Source: Caballeronia sp. INDeC2
GTDB taxonomy: Bacteria; Pseudomonadota; Gammaproteobacteria; Burkholderiales; Burkholderiaceae
Length of the DNA stretch: 64,000 nucleotides
Assembly (NCBI RefSeq): GCF_023631325.1
Contig: NZ_JALQDG010000042.1
Location: 62,001 to 126,000, forward strand
Direction: 5' to 3'
Shown: positions 16,862-25,958 of the stretch, one piece after another
Position numbering within the stretch: position 1 is the first letter of the stretch
How the letters are laid out: each line of letters begins with the position of its first letter
Program-made: the position numbers and the translations under genes
The notes under the pieces: model-generated
Databases searched by the model: none
The model's input: the letters and a program-made list of their open reading frames with translations, nothing else
Told to the model about the DNA's origin: nothing

Positions 16862-19036
16862 ATGAAGATTTCGAAGAACGTCCGTCCCGCATCGTTTGCT
16901 CCCCGTTCCCGTCTCAACCCCTCCATTCTCGGCGCCGCGCTTCTCACAAGCGTCGGCCTTGCGCTATCGACCATGCCGTCGCACGCCTGGGCGCGGGACG
17001 CGACCCCGGATGTCACCGCGCTTCCAGCCATCACCGTGAAAGCGTCGGCGGACAGCGAAGCGACACAAGCCGATAGGATCAGCGCTGGCGCACTCGGCAC
17101 GCACAAGCAAGTCGATACACCTTTTTCGACCCACGTCGTGACCAGTGACGAAGCTCAGGATCTGTTCGCGAACACCGCCAATGATCTCTTTCAGTACGAT
17201 CCGGCCGTGTCGATCAAGAGTTCGAACGCAGTCGGCGAGAATTCGATGTTCAACGTGCGCGGCATGCCGATCGACACGCTGAACAGCATCAAGGTCGACG
17301 GTCAAAGCTTTCCGTCCTGGGACACCGATCTCTCGCTCGAACCATTCGAGCAAGTCGAACTGCTAAAGGGACTATCCGGCTTCATGTATGGATTCGGCGC
17401 GCCGGGCGGCATCGTCAATTACGTGCTCAAACGCCCGACCGACACGCCTTATCGCAGCGTCTCGGTGGGCTATCAGTCGGCGGGTGTGTTCAGTGAAAAG
17501 CTCGATGTCGGTGGCCGCTTCGGCAAGGACGATCGCTTCGGTTATCGCTTCAATCTCGTCAACGAAGATGGCAATACGGCCGAGGCGAATGGCCATCTGC
17601 GACGGCAGGTTGCATCGGCGGCGCTCGATTTCCGTATCACGCCGGATCTGACCTGGTCCGTCGACGCGTTCTATCAGAAGCGCAAGCAGGAAGGCACGAT
17701 CTTCGGCCTCATGTTCGGCGCGGGCGGCATTCCGGACGCAAGCAGCGCCACGCATGATCTGTCGCAACCGCAAAACTACTATCAGGTAGAGATGGCGTCG
17801 TTCGGCACGGGTCTCGACTATCGTCTCTCAGAGAACTGGCATGCGAGCCTGAAGTATCGATTCGCGAAGGAAAACCGCACGAATTCCGATAGCTTGCTCT
17901 ATGTGTTCAATAATGCCGGCGACTATTCGAACACGCTCTACGCTGCAATGACGCGCTACTTCTATCAGAACGTCGATGCAATGGTGGAAGGCAAATTCAA
18001 TACGGGCAGCGTGAAGCACGATGTCGTCGTGGGCGCGGGATTCCAATCGCAAGACACCGAGTACGATAACAGCGAAGGCTGGAACGTAGGTTATCCGCTC
18101 GGCACGGGCAACATCTATAGCAGCACGTTGCTCACGAATGCCGATGTGCACATCGGCGAGAATTTGTATCAGCAATCGCGGACCACGCAGGCCGCCGTCT
18201 ATGCGAGCGACACGGTGCAATTCACGTCGCGCATATCCGCGCTGCTCGGCTTGCGCTACACGCAGTTTCACCAGTTCACCTACGATCCGGCTGGCCTGAC
18301 GACCGCGAGCTACAGTGCATCGCCGGTTACGCCGACCGTGGCGTTGATGTACAAGACCGCCCCGTATTCGACGCTCTATGCCAGCTATGTCCAGTCGCTT
18401 GAACAGGGCGGTTCGGCGGCCAATACCAACGTGAATTTCCCGGCGACTTTCGGTCCGCTGCGAAGCAAGCAGTATGAGCTCGGCTTCAAGACGGACCATA
18501 GGAAATGGGGCGCCAATCTCGCGTTGTTCCGTGTCGATCAAGGTTATTACTACACAAACTCGGCCAACATCTTCGTGCAGGATGGCACCAAGCGCTATAC
18601 GGGCGTCGACGCGAGCGGCTGGCTCCAACTCGCGCAGGACTGGCGCGTGATGGGCGGTGTAATGTGGCTCGACACGAAGGCTGTCGATATCGACGATCCC
18701 GCTATCGAAGGCAAGCGGATCTTTGGTGCGCCGCGTTGGACTTTGACGGGGCGCGTCGAATACAACCCGTCGTTCATGCGCCGGCTCACGCTCGCGTTCG
18801 GCGGCCGCTATGTAAGCGACATGGCAGTGGACGCCGCCAACACGCAATTCGTGCCGGCTTATGCGATCTACGATCTGAGCGGTAAATACGAAACGCGCAT
18901 TGCCGGCAAAGATGTGACGTTCCGCGCCGGCGTGAATAACCTGTTCAATCGCCGCTACTGGACGACGGCGTGGGGCTACTACGTCAGCCCTTCGGCGACA
19001 CGTACCGCGGTGGCGAGCGCGACGTTGCAGTTCTGA
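16862..19036 (+). CDS. TonB-dependent siderophore receptor
   Basis: Outer-membrane receptor of 724 residues for ferric-siderophore uptake. A signal peptide with a hydrophobic run ILGAALLTSVGLALS and cleavage after SHAWA is followed by a candidate TonB box (PAITVKA). A plug domain comes next, with VRGMPIDTLNSIKVDG and GLSGFMYGFGAPGGIVNYVLKRP, then a 22-strand barrel ending in the terminal Phe of SATLQF. The ATG at 16862 is the first start that leaves a proper signal peptide; a frame from 16766 starts inside the promoter. The Fur box upstream supports iron regulation. The siderophore is unknown and no synthesis genes are nearby. Confidence 0.93.
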   Translation: MKISKNVRPASFAPRSRLNPSILGAALLTSVGLALSTMPSHAWARDATPDVTALPAITVKASADSEATQADRISAGALGTHKQVDTPFSTHVVTSDEAQDLFANTANDLFQYDPAVSIKSSNAVGENSMFNVRGMPIDTLNSIKVDGQSFPSWDTDLSLEPFEQVELLKGLSGFMYGFGAPGGIVNYVLKRPTDTPYRSVSVGYQSAGVFSEKLDVGGRFGKDDRFGYRFNLVNEDGNTAEANGHLRRQVASAALDFRITPDLTWSVDAFYQKRKQEGTIFGLMFGAGGIPDASSATHDLSQPQNYYQVEMASFGTGLDYRLSENWHASLKYRFAKENRTNSDSLLYVFNNAGDYSNTLYAAMTRYFYQNVDAMVEGKFNTGSVKHDVVVGAGFQSQDTEYDNSEGWNVGYPLGTGNIYSSTLLTNADVHIGENLYQQSRTTQAAVYASDTVQFTSRISALLGLRYTQFHQFTYDPAGLTTASYSASPVTPTVALMYKTAPYSTLYASYVQSLEQGGSAANTNVNFPATFGPLRSKQYELGFKTDHRKWGANLALFRVDQGYYYTNSANIFVQDGTKRYTGVDASGWLQLAQDWRVMGGVMWLDTKAVDIDDPAIEGKRIFGAPRWTLTGRVEYNPSFMRRLTLAFGGRYVSDMAVDAANTQFVPAYAIYDLSGKYETRIAGKDVTFRAGVNNLFNRRYWTTAWGYYVSPSATRTAVASATLQF

Positions 19037-19062
19037 GCGCGCTTACGAATCGACGCTATAGG

Positions 19063-19090
19063 GGAGCCGTTAAGAACGGCTCCTTTTTTT
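19063..19090 (+). terminator. Rho-independent terminator of the TonB receptor gene
   Basis: GGAGCCGTT and AACGGCTCC form a perfect 9-bp stem with loop AAG, followed by seven T residues. It lies 26 bp after the receptor stop. Confidence 0.93.
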
Positions 19091-19167
19091 CATCGGCGTT
19101 GACGCGATGGGCCTCACGTGAGTACCGTTGCAGTATCTTGCGGATACACGGCAATCTGGAGCGATCA

Positions 19168-19923
19168 GTGAAGAAAATCCTCATCATCGGAATCGGTGCA
19201 GGCAATCCGGAATACGTCACCGTTCAGGCGATCAACGCGATGAACCAGGTCGACGTCTTCTTCGTGATGGACAAGGGCGTATCGAAAGCGAAGCTCATCG
19301 AGTTGCGCAGGGAAATCATCGAACGATACGTGAAGGAACGCGATTATCGGATTGTCGAGGCAACGAGCCCGGAACGTCAGCGAGACGTCGCGAGCTATGT
19401 CGATGCAGTCGAAACGCTGAACCACGAGAAGCAAGCCGTGTTCGAGCGTCTGCTCGAAGAAGAACTGCGTGACGGCGAATGTGGCGCGTTTCTCGTGTGG
19501 GGCGATCCATCGCTTTACGACAGCACGATGCGCATCGTCGAGGCCATCGCCAGGAGCGGTCGGCATCAGTTCGATTATGAGGTCATTCCGGGCATCAGCA
19601 GCGTTCAGGCGCTCGCGGCGAAACATCGTGTCGCACTCAACACGATTGGGCGCGCCATCGAGATCACGAACGGCAGAGGCATCGCGGAAGGGTTTCCGAA
19701 GAATGTCGATAGCGTTGTCGTGATGCTCGATGCCCAGAATGCGTTCCGACATGTTGCAGACGAAGATGTCGATATATTCTGGGGCGCATATATAGGCACC
19801 GATGACGAGATCCTGATCGCGGGCGAATTGCACGAAGTGATGGACGATATCGCACGCGTACGCGCCGAGGCACGCGCCCGCAACGGCTGGATCATGGACA
19901 CGTATCTACTCAGGCGACGAACG
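19168..19923 (+). CDS. cobF: Precorrin-6A synthase (deacetylating)
   Basis: A SAM-dependent methyltransferase of about 256 residues in the corrin/porphyrin methylase fold. It matches CobF, which methylates C-1 and releases acetate in the aerobic (oxygen-requiring) cobalamin pathway. The N-terminal KKILIIGIGAGNPEYVTVQA is the SAM-binding loop; VWGDPSLYDSTMRIVE and EVIPGISSVQALAA are conserved blocks of this subfamily. The GTG at 19168 has GGAGCG 6 bp upstream; the frame is open from 18970 but that part overlaps the receptor gene and terminator. The coding end is given at the last tight family match; the frame runs to 19938. It stands alone, away from other cob genes. Confidence 0.85.
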
Positions 19924-19944
19924 CAGCCGAAGGATTGAACGCGA

Positions 19945-22236
19945 TCACACGGAGCCTCGCAACATCTGCGCGGCCGCGACCATGTTTTTCAGCGCCGGAA
20001 TGACTTCCTCCCACTGACGTGTCTTCAAACCGCAATCTGGATTCACCCACAAGCGCTCAGCCGGGATACGCTCCGCCGCCTTCTTCATCAGGTTGACGAT
20101 GTGCTCCTGGCTCGGGATATTCGGCGAATGAATGTCATATACGCCCGGACCGATCTGATTAGGGTATTTGAAGTTATCGAACGCATCGAGCAATTCCATA
20201 TCGGAGCGCGACGTTTCAATGGTGATGACATCGGCGTCCATATCCGCGATCGACGCGATGATGTCGTTGAATTCCGAATAGCACATGTGCGTGTGAATCT
20301 GCGTCTCGTCCCGTACGCCGTTGGCCGTGATGCGGAACGATTCGACCGCCCAGCGCAAGTACTCTTTCCACTGCGAGCGGCGCAGCGGCAGGCCTTCGCG
20401 CAGCGCGGCTTCGTCGATCTGAATGAGGCGCACGCCGGCCTTCTCGAGATCGAGCACTTCCTCGCGAATCGCGAGCGCGAGTTGATTACACGACACCGAA
20501 CGCGGTTGATCGTCGCGCACGAAAGACCAGTTGAGAATCGTCACCGGACCGGTGAGCATGCCCTTCATCGGCTTGTTCGTTTGCGATGCGGCGTACTTGA
20601 TCCACTCGACGGTCATAGCCTTGGGGCGGCTGAGATCGCCGAAGAGAATCGGCGGCTTCACACAGCGCGATCCATAAGATTGCACCCAGCCGAACTGGCT
20701 GAACGCGTAGCCATCGAGTTGTTCACCGAAGTATTCGACCATGTCGTTGCGTTCGGCTTCGCCATGCACGAGCACATCGAGACCGAGCGCTTCCTGTTCC
20801 TTCACGGCGCGTGTGATTTCGCGCTCCATCGCGGCCTTGTAGCCGGCCTGATCCAGCTCTCCCGCTTTGAACCGGCTGCGCGCGTGACGAATCTCGCCCG
20901 TCTGAGGGAACGAACCGATGGTCGTCGTGGGGAAAGCGGGCAGGCCGAGAATGGCTGCCTGCTTCTTCGCGCGCTCTTCGTAGGCACTCTGGCGCTTTCC
21001 GAGTGCTGCGTCGATGTTCGCGATAGCCGCCTTGACCGCGGGATCGTTCACGCGCGGTGACTTGCGACGGCTTTCGATCGCGGCGGCGTTCGCGGCGAGC
21101 GCATCGGCGACCGTGTCGCGGCCGTCGTTCAACGCGCGCGCCAGCACGTCCAGTTCATCGAGCTTTTGCCGCGCGAAGGCGAGCCATGATCTGATCTCGG
21201 CATCGAGCTTGACTTCGCTATTCAGATCGACCGGAACATGCAGCAGAGAGCACGACGGCGCGATCCAGAGGCGATCTCCAAGCTGATGATGCAGAGGCTC
21301 CAGCCATTTGAGCGTCGCATCGAGATCGCTCTTCCAGATGTTGCGGCCGTTGATCGCGCCGATCGACACGATCGCGGTCTCGGGCAATTGCGCCACGACA
21401 TCATCGATCTCGTCGCGTGCGTTGATCGCATCGATATGCAGACCGTCCACCGGCAGCTTGCACGCGAGCGATAGATTGTCCTGCAATTGCCCGAAGTACG
21501 TTGCGAGCAGCAGGCGCACACGCCGCGCCGACAGCGCGTCGTAGGCGGTGACGAACGCATCGCGCCATGTCACATCGAGTTCGGTGACGAGCGCGGGCTC
21601 GTCGATCTGCACCCAATCCACGCCCTGTGCCGCGAAGTGATCGAGCAGCGCGGCATACACCGGCAGAATGCGCGGCAGAAGGGCGAGTTTGTCGCTCTCG
21701 TCCTTCGCCTTGCCGAGCCAAAGATATGTCACCGGGCCGATGATGACGGGCTTCGCATTGACGCCCTGTGCGCGCGCTTCGCCGATCTGCTCGATGATGC
21801 GCGATGGATCGAGCGTGAACTGCGTGTTCGCATCGAACTCCGGCACGATGTAGTGGTAGTTCGTATCGAACCACTTGGTCATCTCGCCAGCCGCGACGCC
21901 TCCGCAGCATGCAGCGTGATCTTCTCCATCCTCGGCCGAACGCCCGCGCGCGACGCGGAAATAGTTGTCCAGCGTATCGCCATGAAAGCCGCGCACGCGC
22001 TCGGGCAGATTGCCGAGTGTGAAGCTCATGTCGAGCACCTGATCGTAGAACGCGAAGTCGCCGACGGGCACGTAGTTCAAATGCGCCTGATCCTTCCAGT
22101 GACGCGCACGAAGCTCGGCGCCGGTCGCCTTCAGCGCATCGCCCGACGATTCGCGCTTCCAGTATTTTTCGAGTGCGAACTTCAGTTCACGCTTCGCGCC
22201 GATGCGCGGGAATCCCAGGTTATGTGTCGTGGCCAT
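19945..22236 (-). CDS. metE: 5-methyltetrahydropteroyltriglutamate-homocysteine S-methyltransferase (cobalamin-independent methionine synthase)
   Basis: A full-length MetE of 763 residues that makes methionine from homocysteine without vitamin B12. The N-terminal THNLGFPRIGAKRELKFALE is diagnostic. The zinc ligands are visible as His650 and Cys652 in THMCYSEFND and Cys735 in NPDCGLK. The ATG whose complement ends at 22236 is chosen by family alignment; 28 extra codons upstream are not family-like. It is divergent from the LysR gene metR, the classical arrangement. It is convergent with cobF, 6 bp apart. Confidence 0.97.
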   Translation of the reverse strand: MATTHNLGFPRIGAKRELKFALEKYWKRESSGDALKATGAELRARHWKDQAHLNYVPVGDFAFYDQVLDMSFTLGNLPERVRGFHGDTLDNYFRVARGRSAEDGEDHAACCGGVAAGEMTKWFDTNYHYIVPEFDANTQFTLDPSRIIEQIGEARAQGVNAKPVIIGPVTYLWLGKAKDESDKLALLPRILPVYAALLDHFAAQGVDWVQIDEPALVTELDVTWRDAFVTAYDALSARRVRLLLATYFGQLQDNLSLACKLPVDGLHIDAINARDEIDDVVAQLPETAIVSIGAINGRNIWKSDLDATLKWLEPLHHQLGDRLWIAPSCSLLHVPVDLNSEVKLDAEIRSWLAFARQKLDELDVLARALNDGRDTVADALAANAAAIESRRKSPRVNDPAVKAAIANIDAALGKRQSAYEERAKKQAAILGLPAFPTTTIGSFPQTGEIRHARSRFKAGELDQAGYKAAMEREITRAVKEQEALGLDVLVHGEAERNDMVEYFGEQLDGYAFSQFGWVQSYGSRCVKPPILFGDLSRPKAMTVEWIKYAASQTNKPMKGMLTGPVTILNWSFVRDDQPRSVSCNQLALAIREEVLDLEKAGVRLIQIDEAALREGLPLRRSQWKEYLRWAVESFRITANGVRDETQIHTHMCYSEFNDIIASIADMDADVITIETSRSDMELLDAFDNFKYPNQIGPGVYDIHSPNIPSQEHIVNLMKKAAERIPAERLWVNPDCGLKTRQWEEVIPALKNMVAAAQMLRGSV

Positions 22237-22291
22237 CGTGCAATGTCGTCCAGAAAGAATAGATCGATGACGATGATAAAATTTTCGACGT

Positions 22292-22318
22292 ATGAATAAA
22301 AATGGATTGTTTTCATAC
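22292..22318. promoter_or_regulatory. Candidate MetR-binding inverted repeat in the metE-metR region
   Basis: TATGAA (22292-22297) and TTCATA (22313-22318) are perfect inverted repeats 15 bp apart in the divergent region. Known MetR sites use TGAA/TTCA arms, though usually more closely spaced, so this is suggestive only. Confidence 0.4.
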
Positions 22319-22347
22319 ATCGATTAACTTTGTTCATGGAACACGCG

Positions 22348-23256
22348 ATGCTGGAACGCAGTCATCTGATGGTCGTGCGAGAAGTCGAAAAGCAAGGCTC
22401 GCTAACCGCCGCAGCCGATGTGCTGAATCTCACGCAGTCCGCCCTGAGTCATACGGTCCGAAAGCTGGAGCAGCAACTGGGCACGCCGGTGTGGACGCGG
22501 GAGGGACGCAGCATGCGGCTCACGCAGGCGGGGCATTACTTGCTTGCCCTCGCGAACCGCATGTTGCCGCAGTTCGAACAGGCGGAAGTCCGCATGAAGC
22601 AGTATGCGCAGGGCGCGCGCGGCACGTTGCGCATCGGCATGGAGTGCCATCCGTGTTATCAGTGGCTACTGAAGGTCGTGTCGCCTTATCTCGCGAGCTG
22701 GCCCGATGTCGACGTGGATGTGAAGCAGCGCTTCCAGTTCGGGGGCATCGGCGCGCTTTTCGGCTTCGATATCGACGTACTCGTCACCCCTGATCCGCTG
22801 AAGAAGCAGGGGCTGCGATTCACCCCAGTGTTCGATTATGAGCAGGTGCTGGTCGTCACCGAAGACCATGCGCTGGCTTCCGAGGCCTATGTAATGCCGG
22901 AGCAGCTTGCATCCGAAGTGCTCATCACCTATCCGGTCGAAACGGATCGGCTGGATATTTACACGCGCTTCCTCACGCCGGCAAACGTGGTGCCGCGACG
23001 TCACAAGGTGATCGAAACCACGGACATCATGATGCAGATGGTGGCGAGCGGACGGGGCGTGGCGGCATTGCCGCGCTGGCTCGCGGAAGAGTATGCGGAC
23101 CGCATGCCGATCACTCCGGTCAAGCTCGGCAAGAAAGGCATAGCGAAGAAGATATACCTCGGCGTGCGCGAGGCCGATCGGTCCATCGACTATCTTGCGG
23201 CGTTCATCGCGTTGGCGCGTGACGCGGATTGGGCGCGGGCGCGTATTCGGGCGTGA
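22348..23256 (+). CDS. metR: LysR family regulator of methionine synthesis
   Basis: A LysR-type activator of about 303 residues that responds to homocysteine and controls metE. The winged helix-turn-helix is at the N-terminus (SLTAAADVLNLTQSALSHTV), followed by the linker helix and the periplasmic-binding-like effector domain beginning near TLRIGMECHPCY, which is characteristic of MetR. In-frame ATGs at 22336 and 22348 are both possible; 22348 fits the family. The assignment rests on the sequence plus the divergent position next to metE. Confidence 0.93.
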   Translation: MLERSHLMVVREVEKQGSLTAAADVLNLTQSALSHTVRKLEQQLGTPVWTREGRSMRLTQAGHYLLALANRMLPQFEQAEVRMKQYAQGARGTLRIGMECHPCYQWLLKVVSPYLASWPDVDVDVKQRFQFGGIGALFGFDIDVLVTPDPLKKQGLRFTPVFDYEQVLVVTEDHALASEAYVMPEQLASEVLITYPVETDRLDIYTRFLTPANVVPRRHKVIETTDIMMQMVASGRGVAALPRWLAEEYADRMPITPVKLGKKGIAKKIYLGVREADRSIDYLAAFIALARDADWARARIRA

Positions 23257-23263
23257 AGTCTAT

Positions 23264-23386
23264 TTATCCGGCATGAAGAGCGCCCAACGACTGCATCACT
23301 TGCAACGTCATACCCACGACGATGAACATCGCGCCCATGAAGAGCCTGACGCGACATCGCCACGCGCCTACAGACAGGTCGTGCAT
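23264..23386 (-). CDS. Small single-span membrane protein (40 aa)
   Basis: A 40-residue reading frame with GGAGA 6 bp before its ATG. The sequence starts MHDLSVGAWRCRVRLF and continues with a hydrophobic stretch of about 15 residues, MGAMFIVVGMTLQVM, that could span the membrane, then a short tail ending in HAG. Positive charges before the span predict an inside N-terminus. It is convergent with metR (stops 7 bp apart). I do not recognise a family. Support is the ribosome site plus a clean amphipathic layout; it is a probable but unproven gene. Confidence 0.45.
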   Translation of the reverse strand: MHDLSVGAWRCRVRLFMGAMFIVVGMTLQVMQSLGALHAG

Positions 23387-23404
23387 CGATATTCTCCGTT
23401 GAAT

Positions 23405-23434
23405 CCGAGGTGCGGACGTGCCAGCGCACCTCGG
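23405..23434 (-). terminator. Hairpin between the ferritin-like gene and the small membrane gene
   Basis: CCGAGGTGCG and CGCACCTCGG form a perfect 10-bp stem 22 bp downstream of the ferritin-like stop. There is no strong U-tract, so termination would be weak or Rho-assisted. Confidence 0.5.
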
Positions 23435-23455
23435 GAACCATGAAGTGTTTTGTCG

Positions 23456-24430
23456 CTAAGCGAACGCGCTGCTCATATGAAGCGTGCCATTCACGCCTGC
23501 AGGGAAGAAGCCTCCTTGCGATACCGCACCTTTGTTCAGATAAACAATGTTGAGCACATCGTCATAACTTCGACTGAATGCGATGCCGTTGTTATCGAGT
23601 GGAACGATATTGGAGATTTGCGTGTTCGCACCCGCGATTCCCTGATCGACGTCGCTCGAAGAGTCGAGCGAATCGCGTGCGTCTGATATCGCTTGCGTCG
23701 CATTTACGAGACTGGGCGTTTGAATGCCTTTGGAATAGAGCACAGTTCTGACAAGTCCCGCATGATAGGCCTCGGCAGCGAGGATGCCGGCCGCCGCCTC
23801 GAGATAGGTCTTGTTGGTGATGAGCGGCGAAGCGCCCTTGTACGCGGTCACGCCGACATCTTCGAAGATGAAGGCGCCGAGCAGGAAGTTGTTATCGTTG
23901 AGATACGGATTGAATGCGGTGCCCGCGGGCGCAAGCCCCGCCGCTTGTGCAGCGAGAGAAAAGGCGCCGTTAGGGTCGGTCCCGCCCACATCGAGCGCCG
24001 GCATGGCGACGGCCGCGCTGCCCAGCGCCGTACGCAGAAACGCCACGTGCTCGAGTTCGTCCCTTGCGATCTCGCGCGCGTAGGCTGCAACGACCGGGTC
24101 GGAGAACGTCACCTGCTGACCGGGGATAACCTTGCCGGGCGTTCCGGATCCGCTCATGAGATTCGCGGGCAGACCAGCGCCTGTTGTCGCGTAGGCATAG
24201 AACGTCGCTTCGAGATACTCGAGATTCAATGCGAAGTTGAGTATCTCCGCGTCGGTCGGACCCGTCGCTGCATTCGCAGAGTCGCCGGACCCGCCGCCAC
24301 ACGCGCCGAGAATGGTCCCGCCCACGAGGCCCAAGCCTAGTCCGCCTGCGCTGCGAAAAAATTGGCGTCGCTTTGCGCGGCGCTCGACGCGTTTATCAAA
24401 TACATCAGTTATCGAAGTACCGGTAGCCAT
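23456..24430 (-). CDS. Secreted ferritin-like domain protein with Tat signal
   Basis: A 324-residue exported protein of the ferritin-like (desiccation-related) type. The N-terminus has a twin-arginine motif (RRQFFRS) and a glycine-rich hydrophobic segment ending in LGACGGG, a candidate lipobox. The helix-rich core carries EYLEATFYAYA and ARDELEHVAFLRTAL, where E-x6-Y and ExxH could bind a di-metal site, and a later EAYHAG. The ATG is preceded by AGGAG at 8 bp. Function is unknown: oxidative-stress or desiccation roles are proposed for relatives. It stands alone between hairpins, transcribed toward metR. Confidence 0.85.
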   Translation of the reverse strand: MATGTSITDVFDKRVERRAKRRQFFRSAGGLGLGLVGGTILGACGGGSGDSANAATGPTDAEILNFALNLEYLEATFYAYATTGAGLPANLMSGSGTPGKVIPGQQVTFSDPVVAAYAREIARDELEHVAFLRTALGSAAVAMPALDVGGTDPNGAFSLAAQAAGLAPAGTAFNPYLNDNNFLLGAFIFEDVGVTAYKGASPLITNKTYLEAAAGILAAEAYHAGLVRTVLYSKGIQTPSLVNATQAISDARDSLDSSSDVDQGIAGANTQISNIVPLDNNGIAFSRSYDDVLNIVYLNKGAVSQGGFFPAGVNGTLHMSSAFA

Positions 24431-24700
24431 GTCCGTCTCCTGGAGGTCGTTCAGGTGGACGGCGTCGAGCCAAGCACTCGCGCGTTGTCTGGACGCCGCG
24501 AGAGCGGGAAGGTTTGCCCGATATGACTGTGCTAGCTGCGCTGGCCACTCTCATCTGCTGTACGTTCAGCGGACCGGCATCAGATTCGAAACGAAACAGA
24601 TTCTTTCACTTGGGCCCCGCGTTTCGCCATGTGTTACCGGAAGCGAAACTGCGAACCGGAAATCTCGACTGTCTGGAATGTGCAGCGCCGTGGATAAGAC

Positions 24701-24988
24701 TCACATGTCGGCGACAGAAGCGCCCTCTACTTTTCCATCGACGATATCTTCGCCTCGTTGACGAGCAGCGCGCCGCGCATTACCGAAGTCGGCAAACACG
24801 TCTTGCCGATCGAGCTTGAAGACCCGGCTCGTTCCAGCGTCCCCCGATGTCTCCGGGCGACAGATGCGAATCGCGACATCGTAACCTTCGGCATAGCGCG
24901 AATGCCTGTCGAAGCGGCTGAATGCGCGCGAGAACACGAGGGGATGAAGTTCGAAGCCCTTGTAAAGAAGAGGCGGGAATGCCGGCAT
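24701..24988 (-). CDS. Conserved-looking small hypothetical protein (95 aa)
   Basis: A 95-residue soluble protein with a strong GAGGAG 6 bp before its ATG. The N-terminal half reads LLYKGFELHPLVF, then YAEGYDVAIRICRPE, which looks like a compact beta-rich domain; the C-terminal half is a charged helix with FGNARRAARQRGEDIVDG. The layout resembles short stress-related proteins common in Burkholderiales, but I cannot name a family. It lies on the minus strand, divergent from the cold-shock gene, with a 298-bp region between. Confidence 0.6.
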   Translation of the reverse strand: MPAFPPLLYKGFELHPLVFSRAFSRFDRHSRYAEGYDVAIRICRPETSGDAGTSRVFKLDRQDVFADFGNARRAARQRGEDIVDGKVEGASVADM

Positions 24989-25143
24989 GATCGTCTCCTC
25001 GAGATTGGAGGTCCACTATACCCGCAAAGCGGGTTGGATCGCGCAGTTATCGTCGTCGATGTGAACGCCCGCGTGGGCGTGAAGATCGTGCGTAGATATC
25101 CGGCGCGGAAAGACCTTGACGGTCTTCGGAGCAAGGCGTAGTT

Positions 25144-25257
25144 TTCTTGATGAAGTCTTCAAGAAGCGCGATTGCTGCTCATCATTGACCGCAGCCTGCG
25201 GTGTTCGTTGTCCTCTCCCTCCTTGATCCTTTATTGCGGGACCCATTTCGCGGTCCC
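25144..25257 (+). promoter_or_regulatory. Structured leader region of the cold-shock gene
   Basis: Two hairpins can form upstream of the cold-shock gene: TTCTTGA/TCAAGAA (25144-25165) and GGGACC/GGTCCC (25238-25257). Cold-shock mRNAs often have long structured leaders that switch with temperature. The seen dyads fit that, but the transcript start is unknown. Confidence 0.35.
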
Positions 25258-25286
25258 ATTTATTCGTTCGTCTTCAGGAGAGTTTC

Positions 25287-25490
25287 ATGGATACCGGCAC
25301 CGTCAAATGGTTCAACGACAGCAAGGGCTTTGGATTTATCACGCCCGACAAAGGGGGCGATGATCTCTTCGCGCACTTCTCGGAGATTCGTTCCGAAGGG
25401 TTCAAAACGCTCGCTGAAAACCAGAAAGTCAGCTATGAGACGAAGAGCGGTCCCAAGGGTCTGCAAGCTGCGAACATCACGCCGATTTAA
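25287..25490 (+). CDS. CspA-family cold-shock protein
   Basis: A 67-residue single-stranded nucleic-acid-binding protein with the complete cold-shock domain. RNP1 is KGFGFIT (residues 13-19) and RNP2 is LFAHF (27-31). It begins MDTGTVKWFNDSKG, the usual start. CAGGAGAG precedes the ATG. It would act as an RNA chaperone. A hairpin follows within 10 bp. Confidence 0.96.
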   Translation: MDTGTVKWFNDSKGFGFITPDKGGDDLFAHFSEIRSEGFKTLAENQKVSYETKSGPKGLQAANITPI

Positions 25491-25499
25491 ATAGCCTTG

Positions 25500-25530
25500 C
25501 TGCCGGTCCTGCAAACAGAACCGGCAGTTT
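25500..25530 (+). terminator. Probable terminator of the cold-shock gene
   Basis: CTGCCGGT and ACCGGCAG form a perfect 8-bp stem with a 12-base loop and only a TTT tail. It lies 9 bp past the stop. Confidence 0.65.
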
Positions 25531-25628
25531 CGTGTCTCAGCTATCACACTCGATTGAGTTGGTGGATAAGGAAGCCGAATGATGAGTTCCACGCGTGGTA
25601 GGATGGCCCACCACTACTGGAGTTTCAA

Positions 25629-25847
25629 ATGTCGCGCATGTTGAAAGTCGGAAGCCATGAATTCCACGTAGTAGTTCAATCGCTCGCCGCTGGTGGCTTT
25701 ACCTACGCATGTGTCGACGTAGATTTGAGCGGCCCGAACGTCACCGAGATTCGTTACGACAGTCATCTTCGCTTCGAGACTGAAGATGAGGCCTACGAAG
25801 GCGGCTCAGCGCACGCGCGACGCCAGGCGGTGAGGATAAAGCGCTAG
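25629..25847 (+). CDS. Small hypothetical protein (72 aa)
   Basis: A 72-residue protein with TGGAG 6 bp before its ATG. It reads as a short beta-rich domain (FHVVVQSLAAGGFTYACVDVDL) followed by an acidic stretch (FETEDEAYEGGS) and a basic end. No family recognised. Good ribosome site and coding-like third-position GC support it as real. The stop is close to a dense group of other small genes. Confidence 0.6.
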   Translation: MSRMLKVGSHEFHVVVQSLAAGGFTYACVDVDLSGPNVTEIRYDSHLRFETEDEAYEGGSAHARRQAVRIKR

Positions 25848-25958
25848 CATCGCTGCGCGAACGGCGAAAGAGCCCGGCTTGCTCTTACAAATGATGTCTC
25901 GCCTGCACACGAGACCGCGCGTAACCTGTTTGCTTGCATCGACGACGCGGAGGTCGCC

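Noticed and set aside
19037..22347. Cobalamin or SAM riboswitch near cobF or metE
   Set aside because: No B12-box-like or SAM-I core was recognised; control by MetR fits the metE region better.
24431..24700. Short plus-strand frames upstream of the ferritin-like gene
   Set aside because: Cys-rich, no ribosome site, and low similarity to coding composition.
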